Below, piece by piece: positions 17,073 through 27,443 of a stretch of DNA of 64,000 bases (the first letter of the stretch is position 1; every line of letters begins with the position of its first letter). The position numbers and the translations under genes were made by a program. Below the pieces are notes generated by a model that saw only the letters and a program-made list of their open reading frames with translations, was not told where the DNA came from and ran no database searches. The DNA comes from Exiguobacterium sp. BMC-KP (lineage in GTDB: Bacteria > Bacillota > Bacilli > Exiguobacteriales > Exiguobacteriaceae). The stretch is taken from contig NZ_LGIW01000015.1 of the NCBI RefSeq assembly GCF_001275385.1, positions 1,488,001 to 1,552,000 on the forward strand. The letters run 5' to 3'.

Positions 17073-19709
17073 TTAATGTGAGAGTTCGTTGATGCGTGCT
17101 TCGACAGCTTGACGTTTTTCCGTGTAGTCAAGTGCCTTCGCTTTTTCTTCATCAATGACATGTGCTGGTGCTTTACCGACGAAGCCAGGGTTGTTGAGTT
17201 TTTTCTCGACCCGTTCGACTTCTTTCGTATATTTGACGAGTTCCTTGTTCAAACGGGCAATTTCTTCCTCGATGTTGATCAAGTCTGCGAGCGGGATGAA
17301 TAATTCTGCTCCCGTCACGATTGCACTCATCGCTTTTTCTGGTGCTGGCATCTGTTCTTCGATCCGGAGTTCAGACGCATTCGTGAACTTTTGCAAGTAC
17401 GAGCTGTTTGACGACAAGTCGTCTTGAACGCGTGCATCGTTCGTCGAGATGAATAATTGAATCTGTTTCGACATCGGTGCGTTGACTTCAGCGCGGATGT
17501 TACGAACTGAACGGATAACGTTTTGAACCGCCTCGAAGGCTGGAACAGCTTCCGGGAAGTCGAGTGACGCATCACGTGTTGGCCATGCGGCACGTGTGAT
17601 CGTTTCACCTTCATGCGGTAAGTGCTGCCAGATTTCTTCCGTGATAAACGGCATAAATGGATGCATCAAGCGCATGATCCGGTCGAGCGTATAGGCGAGA
17701 ACCGAACGTGTCGTCTGCTTCGCTGCTTCGTCTTCCCCGTTGAGTGGTAACTTCGCCATTTCGATGTACCAGTTACAGAAATCTTCCCAAATGAAGTGGT
17801 AAAGAATACGTCCTGCTTCACCAAACTCGTATTTATCCGACAGACGTGTCACGTCATCGATCGTTGTCTGTAAGCGTGTCAGGATCCACTTGTCTGCTAG
17901 TGATTTCTCACCTGTTAAATCAATCTGATCAAACGTTAGACCATCCATGTTCATCAAAGCAAAACGGCTAGCGTTCCACAATTTGTTCGAGAAGTTCCAT
18001 GTTGCTTCGATTTTTTCCCAGTAGAAGCGAAGGTCGTTTCCTGGTGTCGATCCTGTCGTTAAGAACCAACGCAGTGAATCAGCACCGTACTTCTCGATGA
18101 CATCCATCGGATCAATCCCGTTACCGAGTGATTTCGACATCTTGCGTCCTTCCGAATCACGAATCAATCCGTGGATCAAGGCGTCTTGGAATGGACGTTG
18201 TCCCGTGAATTCATACGATTGGAAGATCATCCGTGATACCCAGAAAGCGATGATGTCATAACCCGTAACGAGTGTCGATGTCGGGAAGTATTTTTGATAA
18301 TCCGCTGCGTCTGTGTTCGGCCAACCCATCGTCGAGAACGGCCAGAGCGCTGAAGAGAACCACGTATCGAGGACATCGTTGTCTTGCTCCCAGTTCTCGA
18401 TGTCAGTTGGCGCTTCTTTACCAACGTAGACTTCGCCCGTTTCTTTATGGTACCAAGCCGGAATCCGATGTCCCCACCATAGTTGGCGGCTGACACACCA
18501 GTCACGGATGTTTTCCATCCAGCGTACATACGTGTTTTCAAAGCGTTGTGGAACGAAATTGACTTTGTCCGGTCCTTGTTGCTCCTCAAGTGCTTTTTGT
18601 GCCAGTGGTTCCATTTTAACGAACCATTGGAGTGAGAGATAGGGCTCAACGATTGCATCGGAACGTTCCGAGTGACCGACAGAGTGTAAGTGTGGCTCGA
18701 TTTTAATCAAAACGCCTGCTGCTTTTAAATCTTCAACGATTTGTTTACGGCATTCGAAGCGATCCATGCCTTCGTATTTACCTGCGTTCTCGTTCATCGT
18801 TCCGTCTTCATTCATGACGAGGACACGTGGTAACTCGTGACGGTTACCGACTTCGAAGTCGTTCGGATCGTGGGCTGGTGTAATTTTCACGACGCCTGTA
18901 CCGAACTCCATGTCGACATAATCATCAGCAACAATCGGAATCTCGCGACCAACGATTGGTAACGTGATCGTTTTTCCGACAAGGTGAGCATAACGCTCAT
19001 CTTTCGGGTTAACGGCAATTGCTGTATCACCAAGCATCGTCTCTGGACGTGTCGTCGCCAGTTCCACGTGACCTGAACCGTCCGTTAGTGGATAGCTGAA
19101 GTGATAGAAGGCACCTTCGATGTCTTTATAGATAACTTCGATATCTGAGATTGCTGTTTTCGTTGCTGGGTCCCAGTTGACGATATATTCGCCGCGGTAG
19201 ATTAAGCCTTTTTCGTAAAGTTTAACGAAGACTTCTTGAACCGCTTCTGACAATCCTTCATCAAGCGTGAAGCGTTCCCGCGAGTAATCGAGTCCAAGAC
19301 CAAGTTTTGCCCATTGTGCACGGATTGTTGAGGCGTACTCTTCTTTCCATGCCCACGATTGCTCGAGGAATTTCTCACGACCCATTTCAAGACGTGATTG
19401 CCCTTCTGCCCGTAATTTTTGTTCGACTTTTGCTTGAGTCGCGATACCAGCATGGTCCATTCCTGGTAAGTAAAGGACGTCGAACCCTTGCATCCGTTTC
19501 ATCCGTGTCAACATGTCTTGTAACGTCGTATCCCAAGCATGACCGAGATGTAATTTCCCTGTGACGTTCGGTGGTGGAATGACGATCGTGTATGGCTCTT
19601 TCTCTGGATCCTGATCAGCTTTGAAATAGTCACCTTTCACCCAAAAGTCGTACCATTTTTCTTCCGTTGCCTGCGGATCATACTTCGTTGGCATTGATAA
19701 TTCCTGCAT
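17073..19709 (-). CDS. valS: Valyl-tRNA synthetase
   Basis: Class I synthetase charging tRNA-Val with editing of threonine. It is 878 residues with the start at 19709 ([18 protein letters not shown]), close to the B. subtilis length; the longer frame to 19733 has no ribosome-binding site, whereas GGGAG lies 8 bases before the chosen ATG. HIGH-type motif [14 protein letters not shown] (about 43-56), KMSKS motif [10 protein letters not shown] (about 520-530), the editing domain between, and a C-terminal coiled-coil arm (about 810-878). It is controlled by a T-box leader upstream, so it rises when uncharged tRNA-Val builds up. Confidence 0.97.
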   Translation of the reverse strand: MQELSMPTKYDPQATEEKWYDFWVKGDYFKADQDPEKEPYTIVIPPPNVTGKLHLGHAWDTTLQDMLTRMKRMQGFDVLYLPGMDHAGIATQAKVEQKLRAEGQSRLEMGREKFLEQSWAWKEEYASTIRAQWAKLGLGLDYSRERFTLDEGLSEAVQEVFVKLYEKGLIYRGEYIVNWDPATKTAISDIEVIYKDIEGAFYHFSYPLTDGSGHVELATTRPETMLGDTAIAVNPKDERYAHLVGKTITLPIVGREIPIVADDYVDMEFGTGVVKITPAHDPNDFEVGNRHELPRVLVMNEDGTMNENAGKYEGMDRFECRKQIVEDLKAAGVLIKIEPHLHSVGHSERSDAIVEPYLSLQWFVKMEPLAQKALEEQQGPDKVNFVPQRFENTYVRWMENIRDWCVSRQLWWGHRIPAWYHKETGEVYVGKEAPTDIENWEQDNDVLDTWFSSALWPFSTMGWPNTDAADYQKYFPTSTLVTGYDIIAFWVSRMIFQSYEFTGQRPFQDALIHGLIRDSEGRKMSKSLGNGIDPMDVIEKYGADSLRWFLTTGSTPGNDLRFYWEKIEATWNFSNKLWNASRFALMNMDGLTFDQIDLTGEKSLADKWILTRLQTTIDDVTRLSDKYEFGEAGRILYHFIWEDFCNWYIEMAKLPLNGEDEAAKQTTRSVLAYTLDRIMRLMHPFMPFITEEIWQHLPHEGETITRAAWPTRDASLDFPEAVPAFEAVQNVIRSVRNIRAEVNAPMSKQIQLFISTNDARVQDDLSSNSSYLQKFTNASELRIEEQMPAPEKAMSAIVTGAELFIPLADLINIEEEIARLNKELVKYTKEVERVEKKLNNPGFVGKAPAHVIDEEKAKALDYTEKRQAVEARINELSH

Positions 19710-19734
19710 CCTGATCGCTCCCTTTTTGTCCATA

Positions 19735-19790
19735 ATAAAAACGGCTTCTCTCGTCCTATGCTAAGGACGAAAGAAAGCCGTTGCTTTTTT
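19735..19790 (-). terminator. T-box leader terminator
   Basis: Stem CGGCTT...GTCCT and complement around a TAGCAT loop, followed by TTTTTATT on the minus strand. It is the regulated terminator of the valS leader. Confidence 0.85.
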
Positions 19791-20003
19791 CCGCGGTACC
19801 ACCTTAGTTCATCCAAAATCGAATGCCCTCGAGCCACGTAACGTGTGGAGGACGGATATCGCTCGTAAGACTCACGATACCAGCTCGTGGGGTGACCTTC
19901 CTCCTGTTCGTCCGTCACATCTTTCAGCCAAGGATGTGTTCTCTATACCGGTACGAATACAGGACTACTCTTCCCGTCATCGCTGTTGCCATTTTCTTCT
20001 TTA
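19735..20003 (-). promoter_or_regulatory. T-box riboswitch of valS, valine specifier
   Basis: The conserved T-box AAGGTGGTACCGCGG is read on the minus strand at 19791-19805. It is followed by a terminator stem (19741-19783) and a T-run before valS. Stem I features are visible upstream: the AGAGTAG and AGAGAA bulges, then GGAAG followed by GTC at 19894-19896, which fits a valine specifier codon. Low tRNA-Val charging would pair the T-box with tRNA-CCA and allow read-through. The 334-base gap between hemL and valS is fully explained by this leader and its promoter. Confidence 0.92.
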
Positions 20004-20006
20004 CTT

Positions 20007-20036
20007 ATTTTAGCCGAGACTTCAAGTAATCGTCAA
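20007..20036 (-). promoter_or_regulatory. valS promoter
   Basis: TTGACG and TAAAAT with an 18-base spacer on the minus strand, just downstream of hemL and upstream of T-box stem I. A good sigma-A match that gives a leader of about 290 bases. Confidence 0.75.
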
Positions 20037-20043
20037 GAACTGC

Positions 20044-21354
20044 TTAACGACCGAATTCGATTTGGAGTTCCTTGAACGTCAATTCGACAGCTTCGATCGT
20101 CCGCTCGATGTCTTCATCCGTGTGGGCAATCGACAGGAACAGACCTTCGAATTGTGACGGTGGCAAGAAGACTCCACGTGCCGCCATTTTTTGATAATAC
20201 GAACGGAACATCTCAAGGTTCGATGATTTCGCTTTTTCGAAGTTCGTGACGCGCTCATCTGTGAAGAAGACACCAAACATCGCGCCCGCCCGATTCGTCG
20301 TCAACGGAATGTTATATTTCGTTGCAGCATTCAGATAGCCTTCTGACAGACGACCTGCTTTCCGGTCGAACTCTTCGTAGTGCTCTGGTTTCAGCTGTGT
20401 CAATGTCGCTAGACCAGCTGCCATCGCAAGTGGATTTCCGGATAACGTACCCGCTTGATAGATTGGACCTTGTGGTGCGATCTGCTCCATGATGTCACGA
20501 CGTCCGCCGTAAGCACCGACCGGCATTCCGCCACCGATGACTTTTCCGAGACATGTGATATCTGGTGTGACACCGAAGTATCCTTGGGCACAGTGGAAGC
20601 CGACACGGAAACCAGTCATGACTTCGTCAAAGATCAGCAATGTACCGTTTTCTGATGTGATTTCCCGTAAGCCTTCGAGGAATCCTGGTTCTGGTGGGAC
20701 GAAGCCCATGTTCCCAGCAGCCGGTTCGACGATGACACCAGCGATATCGTCGCCGTGTTTTTCGAACGCAATCCGGACAGCGTCTAAATCGTTGTACGGA
20801 ACTGTCAACGTCATGCTAGCGATTTGTGCTGGAACCCCTGGTGAATCCGGTAGTCCGAGTGTCGCGACACCTGAACCTGCTTTGATTAAGAGCGAGTCAC
20901 CATGACCATGGTAACAACCTTCGAACTTGAGAATTTTCGTCCGACCTGTATATCCACGTGCAAGACGAAGTGCTGCCATCGTTGCTTCCGTACCTGAGTT
21001 GACCATCCGGACGACTTCAACCGATGGTACACGGCTAATGACGACTTCCGCCATCGCTGATTCGATTTCTGTTGGTGTCCCGTAACTCCACCCACGTGTC
21101 GCTTGTTCTTGGATTGCCGACGTGACGATTGGATCGGCGTGACCAAGGATCATCGGCCCCCATGACAAGACGTAATCGATGTACTCTTTCCCATCGATAT
21201 CATAGAGCTTCGAACCTTTTGCGTGATCTGCAAAGATCGGTGTCATCCCAACTGATTTATAAGCACGAACCGGACTGTTAACGCCACCCGGCATGAGCGG
21301 GAGTGCCCGCTCGAATGCTGCTTTTGATTTTGAGTTCTGGTTAATTAAGCTCAT
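20044..21354 (-). CDS. hemL: Glutamate-1-semialdehyde 2,1-aminomutase
   Basis: A PLP enzyme that converts glutamate-1-semialdehyde to 5-aminolevulinate in the C5 heme pathway. Length 436 residues from the ATG at 21354, which overlaps the hemB stop as ATGA and has GGAGGGG ahead of it. PLP lysine in [17 protein letters not shown] (about 261-277), with the substrate loop [13 protein letters not shown] near the N-terminus. It is the last gene of hemACDBL. Confidence 0.96.
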   Translation of the reverse strand: MSLINQNSKSKAAFERALPLMPGGVNSPVRAYKSVGMTPIFADHAKGSKLYDIDGKEYIDYVLSWGPMILGHADPIVTSAIQEQATRGWSYGTPTEIESAMAEVVISRVPSVEVVRMVNSGTEATMAALRLARGYTGRTKILKFEGCYHGHGDSLLIKAGSGVATLGLPDSPGVPAQIASMTLTVPYNDLDAVRIAFEKHGDDIAGVIVEPAAGNMGFVPPEPGFLEGLREITSENGTLLIFDEVMTGFRVGFHCAQGYFGVTPDITCLGKVIGGGMPVGAYGGRRDIMEQIAPQGPIYQAGTLSGNPLAMAAGLATLTQLKPEHYEEFDRKAGRLSEGYLNAATKYNIPLTTNRAGAMFGVFFTDERVTNFEKAKSSNLEMFRSYYQKMAARGVFLPPSQFEGLFLSIAHTDEDIERTIEAVELTFKELQIEFGR

Positions 21355-22340
21355 TTCGACCCCTCCAGGTAACGACAAATGTCTTTTGCAAAATAGGTGA
21401 TGATTAAATCAGCGCCTGCTCGTTTAAAGCCAAGCATCGTCTCAAGGACGATTCGTTCTTCATCGATCCAACCGTTTAAGGCTGCTGCTTTCACCATGGC
21501 ATACTCACCTGATACGTTATAGGCGACAATCGGTAAATCGATTCGTTCGCGCACATCACGAATGATGTCCATGAACGCAAGCGCTGGTTTGACGATCATG
21601 AAGTCCGCTCCTTGATCAACGTCCGCTGTTGCTTCGCGGAACGCTTCACGACGGTTTGCTGGATCCATTTGATAACCTTTTCGGTCGCCTTCTCCTGGTG
21701 CCGAGTTCGCCGCGTCACGGAATGGACCATAATAAGCAGATGCATATTTAACGCCATAGCTCATGACCGGAATATGGCTGAAGCCGTTCTCGTCCAACCC
21801 TTGGCGAATCGCTGCGACGAATCCGTCCATCATCGATGATGGAGCGATGACGTCAGCACCCGCGCGCGCTTGTGAGATCGCTGTTTTGACGTGGAGCGGT
21901 AATGATGCATCATTATCGACCGTACCGTCCGCGACGACACCACAGTGACCCGTTGACGTATACTCACATAAGCATGTGTCGGCAATGACCGTTAGCTGCG
22001 GTGCAACCTTTTTAACGAGACGTGTCGCTTCTTGAACGATCCCATGATCGTGAAACGCGCCTGATCCTTGCTCGTCTTTTAAGTGGTCGTGCGGAACACC
22101 GAATAAGATGACGGATTCGATTCCAAGTGCGACGACTTCTTCAATCTCAGCCGTCAGATGATCGAGTGATAAGTTAAAGACGCCAGGCATCGAGCTGACT
22201 TCGCGTTTGATATCTTCGCCTTCAGCGACGAAGATCGGATAAATCAAATCCGATTTATGCAATTGGTTCTCACGGACGAGTGACCGGAGTGATGCGGTAT
22301 GACGTAAACGACGGTGACGTGCGTATTCTAATGTGTTCAT
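21351..22340 (-). CDS. hemB: Delta-aminolevulinic acid dehydratase (porphobilinogen synthase)
   Basis: Condenses two 5-aminolevulinates to porphobilinogen. 329 residues, normal. Schiff-base lysines in MSYGVKYAS (about 199) and [11 protein letters not shown] (about 251). The Cys cluster [16 protein letters not shown] (about 120-135) marks the zinc-dependent type. Four-base overlaps with hemD upstream and hemL downstream show tight translational coupling. Confidence 0.96.
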   Translation of the reverse strand: MNTLEYARHRRLRHTASLRSLVRENQLHKSDLIYPIFVAEGEDIKREVSSMPGVFNLSLDHLTAEIEEVVALGIESVILFGVPHDHLKDEQGSGAFHDHGIVQEATRLVKKVAPQLTVIADTCLCEYTSTGHCGVVADGTVDNDASLPLHVKTAISQARAGADVIAPSSMMDGFVAAIRQGLDENGFSHIPVMSYGVKYASAYYGPFRDAANSAPGEGDRKGYQMDPANRREAFREATADVDQGADFMIVKPALAFMDIIRDVRERIDLPIVAYNVSGEYAMVKAAALNGWIDEERIVLETMLGFKRAGADLIITYFAKDICRYLEGSK

Positions 22341-23017
22341 GCTGATTCCTCCTCAATGATACGATCAATCATGCCATCAACCGTGAATTCACGGGCGACA
22401 TGGATCGGTTGAAGTCCGGCTGCTTTTGCTGCTTGCTCCGTGATCGTCCCGATGACGATGAATATCGTCTGTGGGACTAACGGCGCAATCGCTTCGACAG
22501 CAGAAGGACTCTGCAGTCCAATATAGGTAGCAGTTCTGACAAGTGCTTCAGGTAGTCGACGTGTGACGGTTTCATAGGTGATGATATCTTCAATCGTGAA
22601 TCGATTCAGTTTCCGTAACTGATCGACTGGCGCTTGACGCGACCGATTTCCGCGCGCAAACACGATGTGATCATCGTCAGATAAGTGTGGCACAAGTTCT
22701 TCGACGAGCGCATCTCCTGTAAAAGTCGAAGGTATGAAATCAGCTTGTCGTCCGTACTTTAAAAGCACGTCTGCCGTCTTTCGACCGACGACCGCGATCT
22801 TGGTCTGTGTTAATTCAGACAACGCGTCAGCAATCCGGTGGACACCATTCGGACTCGTCACGACGAGCCAATCAATTCCCTGAGGCAACGTAAACGAAAC
22901 GGGTCGCGTTTCAATGACCGGATAGTGTACACTCTCAATCGCAAATGCGCGTAGTCGAGCCACCTGCTCGTTCGTCGGTGGCCGACTCCCTGTAAACAGA
23001 ACCTGCTTATAAGTCAT
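22337..23017 (-). CDS. hemD: Uroporphyrinogen-III synthase
   Basis: Closes and inverts ring D of hydroxymethylbilane to form uroporphyrinogen III. 226 residues from the ATG at 23017 ([15 protein letters not shown]), overlapping hemC by 11 bases; the open frame continues upstream to 23209 but that extension is antisense-like and would overlap hemC by 200 bases. The sequence is poorly conserved, as usual; [10 protein letters not shown] and the [12 protein letters not shown] loop fit the family. Position between hemC and hemB supports the call. Confidence 0.9.
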   Translation of the reverse strand: MTYKQVLFTGSRPPTNEQVARLRAFAIESVHYPVIETRPVSFTLPQGIDWLVVTSPNGVHRIADALSELTQTKIAVVGRKTADVLLKYGRQADFIPSTFTGDALVEELVPHLSDDDHIVFARGNRSRQAPVDQLRKLNRFTIEDIITYETVTRRLPEALVRTATYIGLQSPSAVEAIAPLVPQTIFIVIGTITEQAAKAAGLQPIHVAREFTVDGMIDRIIEEESA

Positions 23018-23933
23018 CCGGAAGTGTCGCGAGAATCTCACGACCACCCGAAGCAAGCAAACGTTCGGCCACATCTTGACCGAGTTGCATCGGATCAAGA
23101 CCTGATTCGCGCTCGAGTAAGATTTGCTCTCCATCAACAGATCCAATGAATCCGACAAGTGTCGTTGACATGTCTTCGTTGATCGTTGCGAATCCACCAA
23201 CAGGAACATGGCAGCTACCTTCGATCGCTGCTAGGAAAGCACGCTCTGCGTAAGCCACTTTTTCTGTCATCTGATCATGGATCAGGTGCAAGAGATCACG
23301 TACTTCTTGGTCATGTTCCCGACATTCGATACCGAGGATCCCTTGACCGACGGCTGGAATCATGTCTTCTGTTGAAAGATATTCCGAAACGACGTCTTCA
23401 GACCAACCCATCCGTTGTAGACCAGCTGCTGCAAGCAGAATCCCGTCAAACGGACCATTTTTTAATTTATCGAGTCGTGTATCAATGTTTCCACGAATCG
23501 ATTCGATTTTTAAATCAGGGCGGAGTTTTAGCAATTGCGATCCGCGACGTAAGCTACTCGTACCAACGATCGCACCTTCCGGCAAGGAAGCAAGACCTTC
23601 TCCTGTTTTCGTGATCAAGGCATCACGGGCATCAACACGTGCCGGTGTTGCACCGATGATAAGACCGTCTGGCAATTCAGAAGGTAAATCCTTCATGCTA
23701 TGAACGGCAAAATCGATTTCTTCATCAATCATCTGCTGTTCGATCTCTTTTACGAATAATCCTTTTCCGCCGACTTTCGAGAGCGTCACATCCAAAATGC
23801 GGTCCCCTTTTGTGATGATGTTCTTGATTTCGAACTCATACGGTGCGCCGGCTTGTTTCAACTGGTCAATGACCCATTTCGTCTGTGTCATCGCTAGCTT
23901 CGAGCTTCGCGATCCAACAATGATTTTTCGCAT
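23007..23933 (-). CDS. hemC: Hydroxymethylbilane synthase (porphobilinogen deaminase)
   Basis: Polymerises four porphobilinogens. 308 residues from ATG 23933 (MRKIIVGSRSSKLAMTQT) with a GGGGG ribosome-binding site. Dipyrromethane-attachment Cys in AAIEGSCHVPVGGF (about 239). It directly follows hemA without hemX, and a hairpin lies in the gap. Confidence 0.96.
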   Translation of the reverse strand: MRKIIVGSRSSKLAMTQTKWVIDQLKQAGAPYEFEIKNIITKGDRILDVTLSKVGGKGLFVKEIEQQMIDEEIDFAVHSMKDLPSELPDGLIIGATPARVDARDALITKTGEGLASLPEGAIVGTSSLRRGSQLLKLRPDLKIESIRGNIDTRLDKLKNGPFDGILLAAAGLQRMGWSEDVVSEYLSTEDMIPAVGQGILGIECREHDQEVRDLLHLIHDQMTEKVAYAERAFLAAIEGSCHVPVGGFATINEDMSTTLVGFIGSVDGEQILLERESGLDPMQLGQDVAERLLASGGREILATLPDDL

Positions 23934-23960
23934 GCTAAAATCCCCCTGTACAATGATAAA

Positions 23961-23981
23961 GGGGCGGCACAAGTCCGCCCC
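23961..23981 (-). terminator. Hairpin in the hemA-hemC gap
   Basis: Seven GC-rich pairs (GGGGCGG and complement) with a seven-base loop, followed on the minus strand by TTTATC. It lies inside the hem operon, so it may be a partial terminator or a stability hairpin. The T-run is short. Confidence 0.55.
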
Positions 23982-24016
23982 ATGCATTTTCTATTGTAAC
24001 ACAAATCGTGCTTTGT

Positions 24017-25357
24017 TCATCGATTCACAGCTTTTGCTGAAGGTGTTGTCTCTTCTGAAGTCATAACGTCTTCTTCAAGACCTTCGAACAAGTCTTCGTT
24101 TAATGCAAACGTATCCATGAACTGTGCAATCCGCTCATCCGCATCTGGTTTCGCTGCCGCATCTTTGATATAAGACAACGGTTCACGTAACAACTGGTTG
24201 ATGATTGATTTCATGTGTTTGCCGATGACAGTTTTTTCGCGTTTTGACATCTCCGGTAATTTCCGTTCCAAGCTCTGCATCGTTTCTTGTTGAATCCGTA
24301 ATGCTTGATCTCGGAGTTCCGTGATGATTGGTACGACACCAAGTGTCGTCATCCATCCTTCAAACTCGGCAATCGCTGCTTCGATCCGTTGTTCAATCTT
24401 CGCGGCTTCTTTCATCCGTTCCGCCATGTTTTGTTGAACGATCGATGTAAGATCATCCACGTCGTATAAATGAACGCCTGGCAAATCGCCAACAGTCGGT
24501 TCGATGTCGCGTGGAACGGCGATGTCGATCAATAGGAATGGGCGATTGTGCCGGAACAGCTGTGCTGCCGCGATGTCTTCTCGTTTAATGATGGCACGTT
24601 TTGCACCCGTTGAAGAGATGACGATGTCTGCCCGAAGCAAACCGCACTGCATCTCATTAATCGAATGTGCCGATCCTTCGAACCGATTCGCGACCTCTTC
24701 TGCTTTTGCTAACGTCCGGTTAAAGACCGTGATGTCACGTGCACCAGCTTCATATAAGTTGAGCGTCGTAAGTTCGCCGGTTTCTCCCGCACCAATGACG
24801 ACGATTGATTTATCTTCAAGCGATCCGAGTAACTGTTCGGCAAGCGTGACGGCAGCAGCACTGACAGAAACGGCATTTTCACCGATTCCAGTTTCTGCGT
24901 GAGCCCGTTTGGCGAGCGTGACCGCTTCTTTAAAGAGTTTGTTAAAGACCGTTCCTGTTGTTTCAAGCTTTTGTGCCATGAAGAAGCTCGTCTTGACTTG
25001 ACCTAAGATTTGCGTCTCACCGACGATCATGGAATCAAGTCCACTTGTTACGCGGAACAGGTGTTTCATCGCATCGAATCCTTCGTGAATGAAGAGATAC
25101 GGTTCGAGTTCTTCCATCGTCAAACCGAACCAGTTCGCGAGGAAACGTTTTGTATAATAACGTCCTGTATGTGGTTGATCCGTTACGACATATAATTCGG
25201 TCCGGTTACATGTCGAGACGATAACACTCTCAAAAATACTTTTTTCATCGCGCAATGCGACGACCGCTCCCTTCATCTCATGCTCCCCGAATGAGACTTG
25301 TTCGCGTATTGATACTGGCGCTGTTTTGTTATTCAAGCCGACCACTACGATATGCAT
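24017..25357 (-). CDS. hemA: Glutamyl-tRNA reductase
   Basis: Reduces glutamyl-tRNA to glutamate-1-semialdehyde, the first and regulated step of heme synthesis. 446 residues, with the catalytic Cys in VSTCNRTELY (about 50), His-containing substrate region, NADPH-binding GAGETG motif (about 188-193) and the C-terminal dimerisation helices. It heads the hem operon, with a good promoter upstream. Confidence 0.96.
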   Translation of the reverse strand: MHIVVVGLNNKTAPVSIREQVSFGEHEMKGAVVALRDEKSIFESVIVSTCNRTELYVVTDQPHTGRYYTKRFLANWFGLTMEELEPYLFIHEGFDAMKHLFRVTSGLDSMIVGETQILGQVKTSFFMAQKLETTGTVFNKLFKEAVTLAKRAHAETGIGENAVSVSAAAVTLAEQLLGSLEDKSIVVIGAGETGELTTLNLYEAGARDITVFNRTLAKAEEVANRFEGSAHSINEMQCGLLRADIVISSTGAKRAIIKREDIAAAQLFRHNRPFLLIDIAVPRDIEPTVGDLPGVHLYDVDDLTSIVQQNMAERMKEAAKIEQRIEAAIAEFEGWMTTLGVVPIITELRDQALRIQQETMQSLERKLPEMSKREKTVIGKHMKSIINQLLREPLSYIKDAAAKPDADERIAQFMDTFALNEDLFEGLEEDVMTSEETTPSAKAVNR

Positions 25358-25418
25358 GCGCTCTACCCCTTACGTCCAAAGATTTCGTTCCGATCTATCT
25401 TTTCGTTCTCTATCCTAC

Positions 25419-25446
25419 ATTATAACCATTATAAAAAAGATTCCAA
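25419..25446 (-). promoter_or_regulatory. hemA promoter
   Basis: TTGGAA and TATAAT with a 16-base spacer on the minus strand, about 62 bases before the hemA start. A second TATAAT lies 10 bases upstream of the first. No recognisable PerR box was seen. Confidence 0.65.
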
Positions 25447-25535
25447 TCAATTTATAAACTAAAATGAGTCGAAGTTGTGAAATCTTCTTCATTTTTTCTC
25501 TTCTTCTACCTTATCCCTCTCTCGTAAAAATCACA

Positions 25536-25566
25536 AACCCCCTGCTCCTAAAAAGAGCAGAGGGTT
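25536..25566 (-). terminator. Terminator of the AI-2E permease gene
   Basis: Stem AACCCTCTGCTC / GAGCAGGGGGTT with a loop of TTTTTAG, directly after the stop codon. The following bases are T-rich (TTTGTGATTTTT) on the minus strand. It separates the permease from hemA. Confidence 0.75.
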
Positions 25567-25570
25567 ACAC

Positions 25571-26713
25571 TTACTTCAATGATTCGGGTGAAACCGTCAC
25601 GTCTGGTACGTCGAGACGTTGTTGACGCAAACGGTAGATCCGGGCGATGTTCTGAACGACAACTTTTGAAACTGCATATGTCGGAACCGCTAAGATAACA
25701 CCGATGATGCCACCAATTTTTCCGGCAACGAGTAAGACGATGATGATCGTTAACGGGTGAACCTTGAGCGTTTTCCCTTGAACATAAGGCGAGATCAAGT
25801 TTGATTCGATTTGCTGTGCTACGACGATCGTAATGATCGCATAGACCGCCTTAATCGGATCATCGATGAAGCCAACAATGACTGCTGGAACAGCACCGAT
25901 GTAAGGTCCGAGGTACGGAATGATATTCGTGACCGTACAGAATAAGGCAAGCAGTAACGCATATTGAATGTCAGCGATGAAGAAACCGATCAATGACATC
26001 ACACCAACACAGATCGAGACGATGACCTGTCCGTTGACGTAGTGTTTTACTGTCACATGCATGTCGTGCAAGATTTTACGTGTTTCCGTCTCATAGCTTT
26101 TCGGCAACAGTTTCACGACGGAGTCTGGAAATTTATAACCATCGAGCAGCATGTAGACTAAGATGAACGGCACTAAGACAATGATTAAGACGGTCGAAGA
26201 GATGACACCGAAAATCGTTCCAACTGACGTCGAGACGGACTTAAAGACCGTACCGATATACGATGTTGCTTCATTCGTCCACTTGTCAAATAAGTCCGTA
26301 TTCTCGTGTACCCATGTCGAGATGAAACGATTGTTCATCAATTGATCGCGTAAATTTAAAGTTTGATCACGCAATTCGACGACGAGCGTCGGAATACTCG
26401 TTGCAAAATCTGTCACCTGCTCGACTAAAATCGGTCCAATCGACGCAACGGCAATCGTCAGAATCGTAATGAAACCAAGCAAGACGATCAGCACGGCAAG
26501 TCCACGTTTTTTGACCCGCTTTTGTAACGCATCAACGATACCGAGCGTAAAGTAATAGAAGATCCCCGCGATGATCAGTGGCGGGAAGATTAATGCCAAC
26601 ATGACACGAATCGGCTGGAATAAAAATGAGATCTTCGTTCCAACCCAGATGACGAGAAAAATCACTAAGATCCAGATTAATACTTTAAACCATTTGTTTC
26701 GAAGCAAATCCAA
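25571..26713 (-). CDS. AI-2E family transporter (UPF0118), permease
   Basis: A 380-residue integral membrane protein with seven to eight hydrophobic segments: about 10-30, 32-55, 65-90, 155-180 and several in the last 170 residues. NIIPYLGPYIGAVPAVIVG and the GGIIGVILAVP ending are typical of the YhhQ/YtvI/PerM family. The start is the TTG at 26713 because AAGGAG lies 10 bases ahead; the GTG at 26722 would be only 1 base from it, and the frame to 26845 is not supported. The substrate is unknown; relatives include Na+/H+ antiporters. It is inserted between engB and hemA, with terminators on both sides. Confidence 0.85.
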   Translation of the reverse strand: MDLLRNKWFKVLIWILVIFLVIWVGTKISFLFQPIRVMLALIFPPLIIAGIFYYFTLGIVDALQKRVKKRGLAVLIVLLGFITILTIAVASIGPILVEQVTDFATSIPTLVVELRDQTLNLRDQLMNNRFISTWVHENTDLFDKWTNEATSYIGTVFKSVSTSVGTIFGVISSTVLIIVLVPFILVYMLLDGYKFPDSVVKLLPKSYETETRKILHDMHVTVKHYVNGQVIVSICVGVMSLIGFFIADIQYALLLALFCTVTNIIPYLGPYIGAVPAVIVGFIDDPIKAVYAIITIVVAQQIESNLISPYVQGKTLKVHPLTIIIVLLVAGKIGGIIGVILAVPTYAVSKVVVQNIARIYRLRQQRLDVPDVTVSPESLK

Positions 26714-26813
26714 ACTGTTCACTCTCCTTTTTATTAGATAACTATAGTTATTTTCACACACTATATTACGAAATAATAGTTTTTTCATAAAACATATCAT
26801 ATGTAAAATACAT

Positions 26814-26848
26814 AAAAAAAACCTACGAAATCTTACTGATTTCATAGG
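26814..26848 (-). terminator. engB terminator
   Basis: An 11-bp stem (CCTATGAAATC with one mismatch) around AGTAA, followed by eight T residues on the minus strand, immediately downstream of engB. It closes the lonA-engB operon. Confidence 0.85.
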
Positions 26849-26860
26849 GTAAAAATAAAT

Positions 26861-27442
26861 TTATAGCAAGCGATAAATCGCTTCCCATGCTTCATCGACG
26901 CCTTCTCCTGTTTCAGATGAGAAGGGAATCAAGGTATCTTGACCGTCAAATTGCAACTTACGTTTGATTGCCGCGATATGTTTATCACGTTGACTCTTTT
27001 TGATTTTATCGAGTTTTGTCGCAACAACGATGACCGGTAGATCGTAATACTTCAAGAAATCATACATCGTTACATCATCCGCAGAAGGATCGTGACGAAT
27101 ATCGACGAGTTGGACAACACCTTTGAGAATTTCGCGTTGTGTGAAGTACTTCTCCATCATCTTGCCCCACGCTTCGCGTTCCGTCTTCGATACTTTTGCA
27201 TACCCGTAACCGGGTACGTCGACGAACATGACTTCATCATTGATGTTAAAGAAGTTCAATGTTTGTGTTTTACCTGGTTTTGAAGACGTCCGCGCGAGCG
27301 CTTTACGTTGGACCAATTTGTTGATGAAAGAGGACTTTCCGACATTCGATCGTCCTGCGAGTGCCACTTCTGGCAACAATGGCTCCGGATAATGTTCCGG
27401 ATTGACGCCACTCGTAATAAAATCAGCTTTATAAATTTTCAT
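26861..27442 (-). CDS. engB: Ribosome biogenesis GTPase YsxC/EngB
   Basis: An essential GTPase acting in 50S subunit assembly. 193 residues; G1 [13 protein letters not shown]3 DVPGYGYAK and G4 TKLDKIKK are visible, and the family's short C-terminal helix is present. Starts one base after the lonA stop with an AAAGGAG site, the same pairing as in Bacillus. Confidence 0.95.
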   Translation of the reverse strand: MKIYKADFITSGVNPEHYPEPLLPEVALAGRSNVGKSSFINKLVQRKALARTSSKPGKTQTLNFFNINDEVMFVDVPGYGYAKVSKTEREAWGKMMEKYFTQREILKGVVQLVDIRHDPSADDVTMYDFLKYYDLPVIVVATKLDKIKKSQRDKHIAAIKRKLQFDGQDTLIPFSSETGEGVDEAWEAIYRLL

Positions 27443-27443
27443 G

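Noticed and set aside
18227-18658. 143-residue alternative frame within valS
   Set aside because: Shadow frame of a conserved gene with basic, Ser-rich composition.
23018-23209. N-terminal extension of HemD
   Set aside because: It would overlap hemC by about 200 bases and has no resemblance to HemD; the ATG at 23017 fits the family length.
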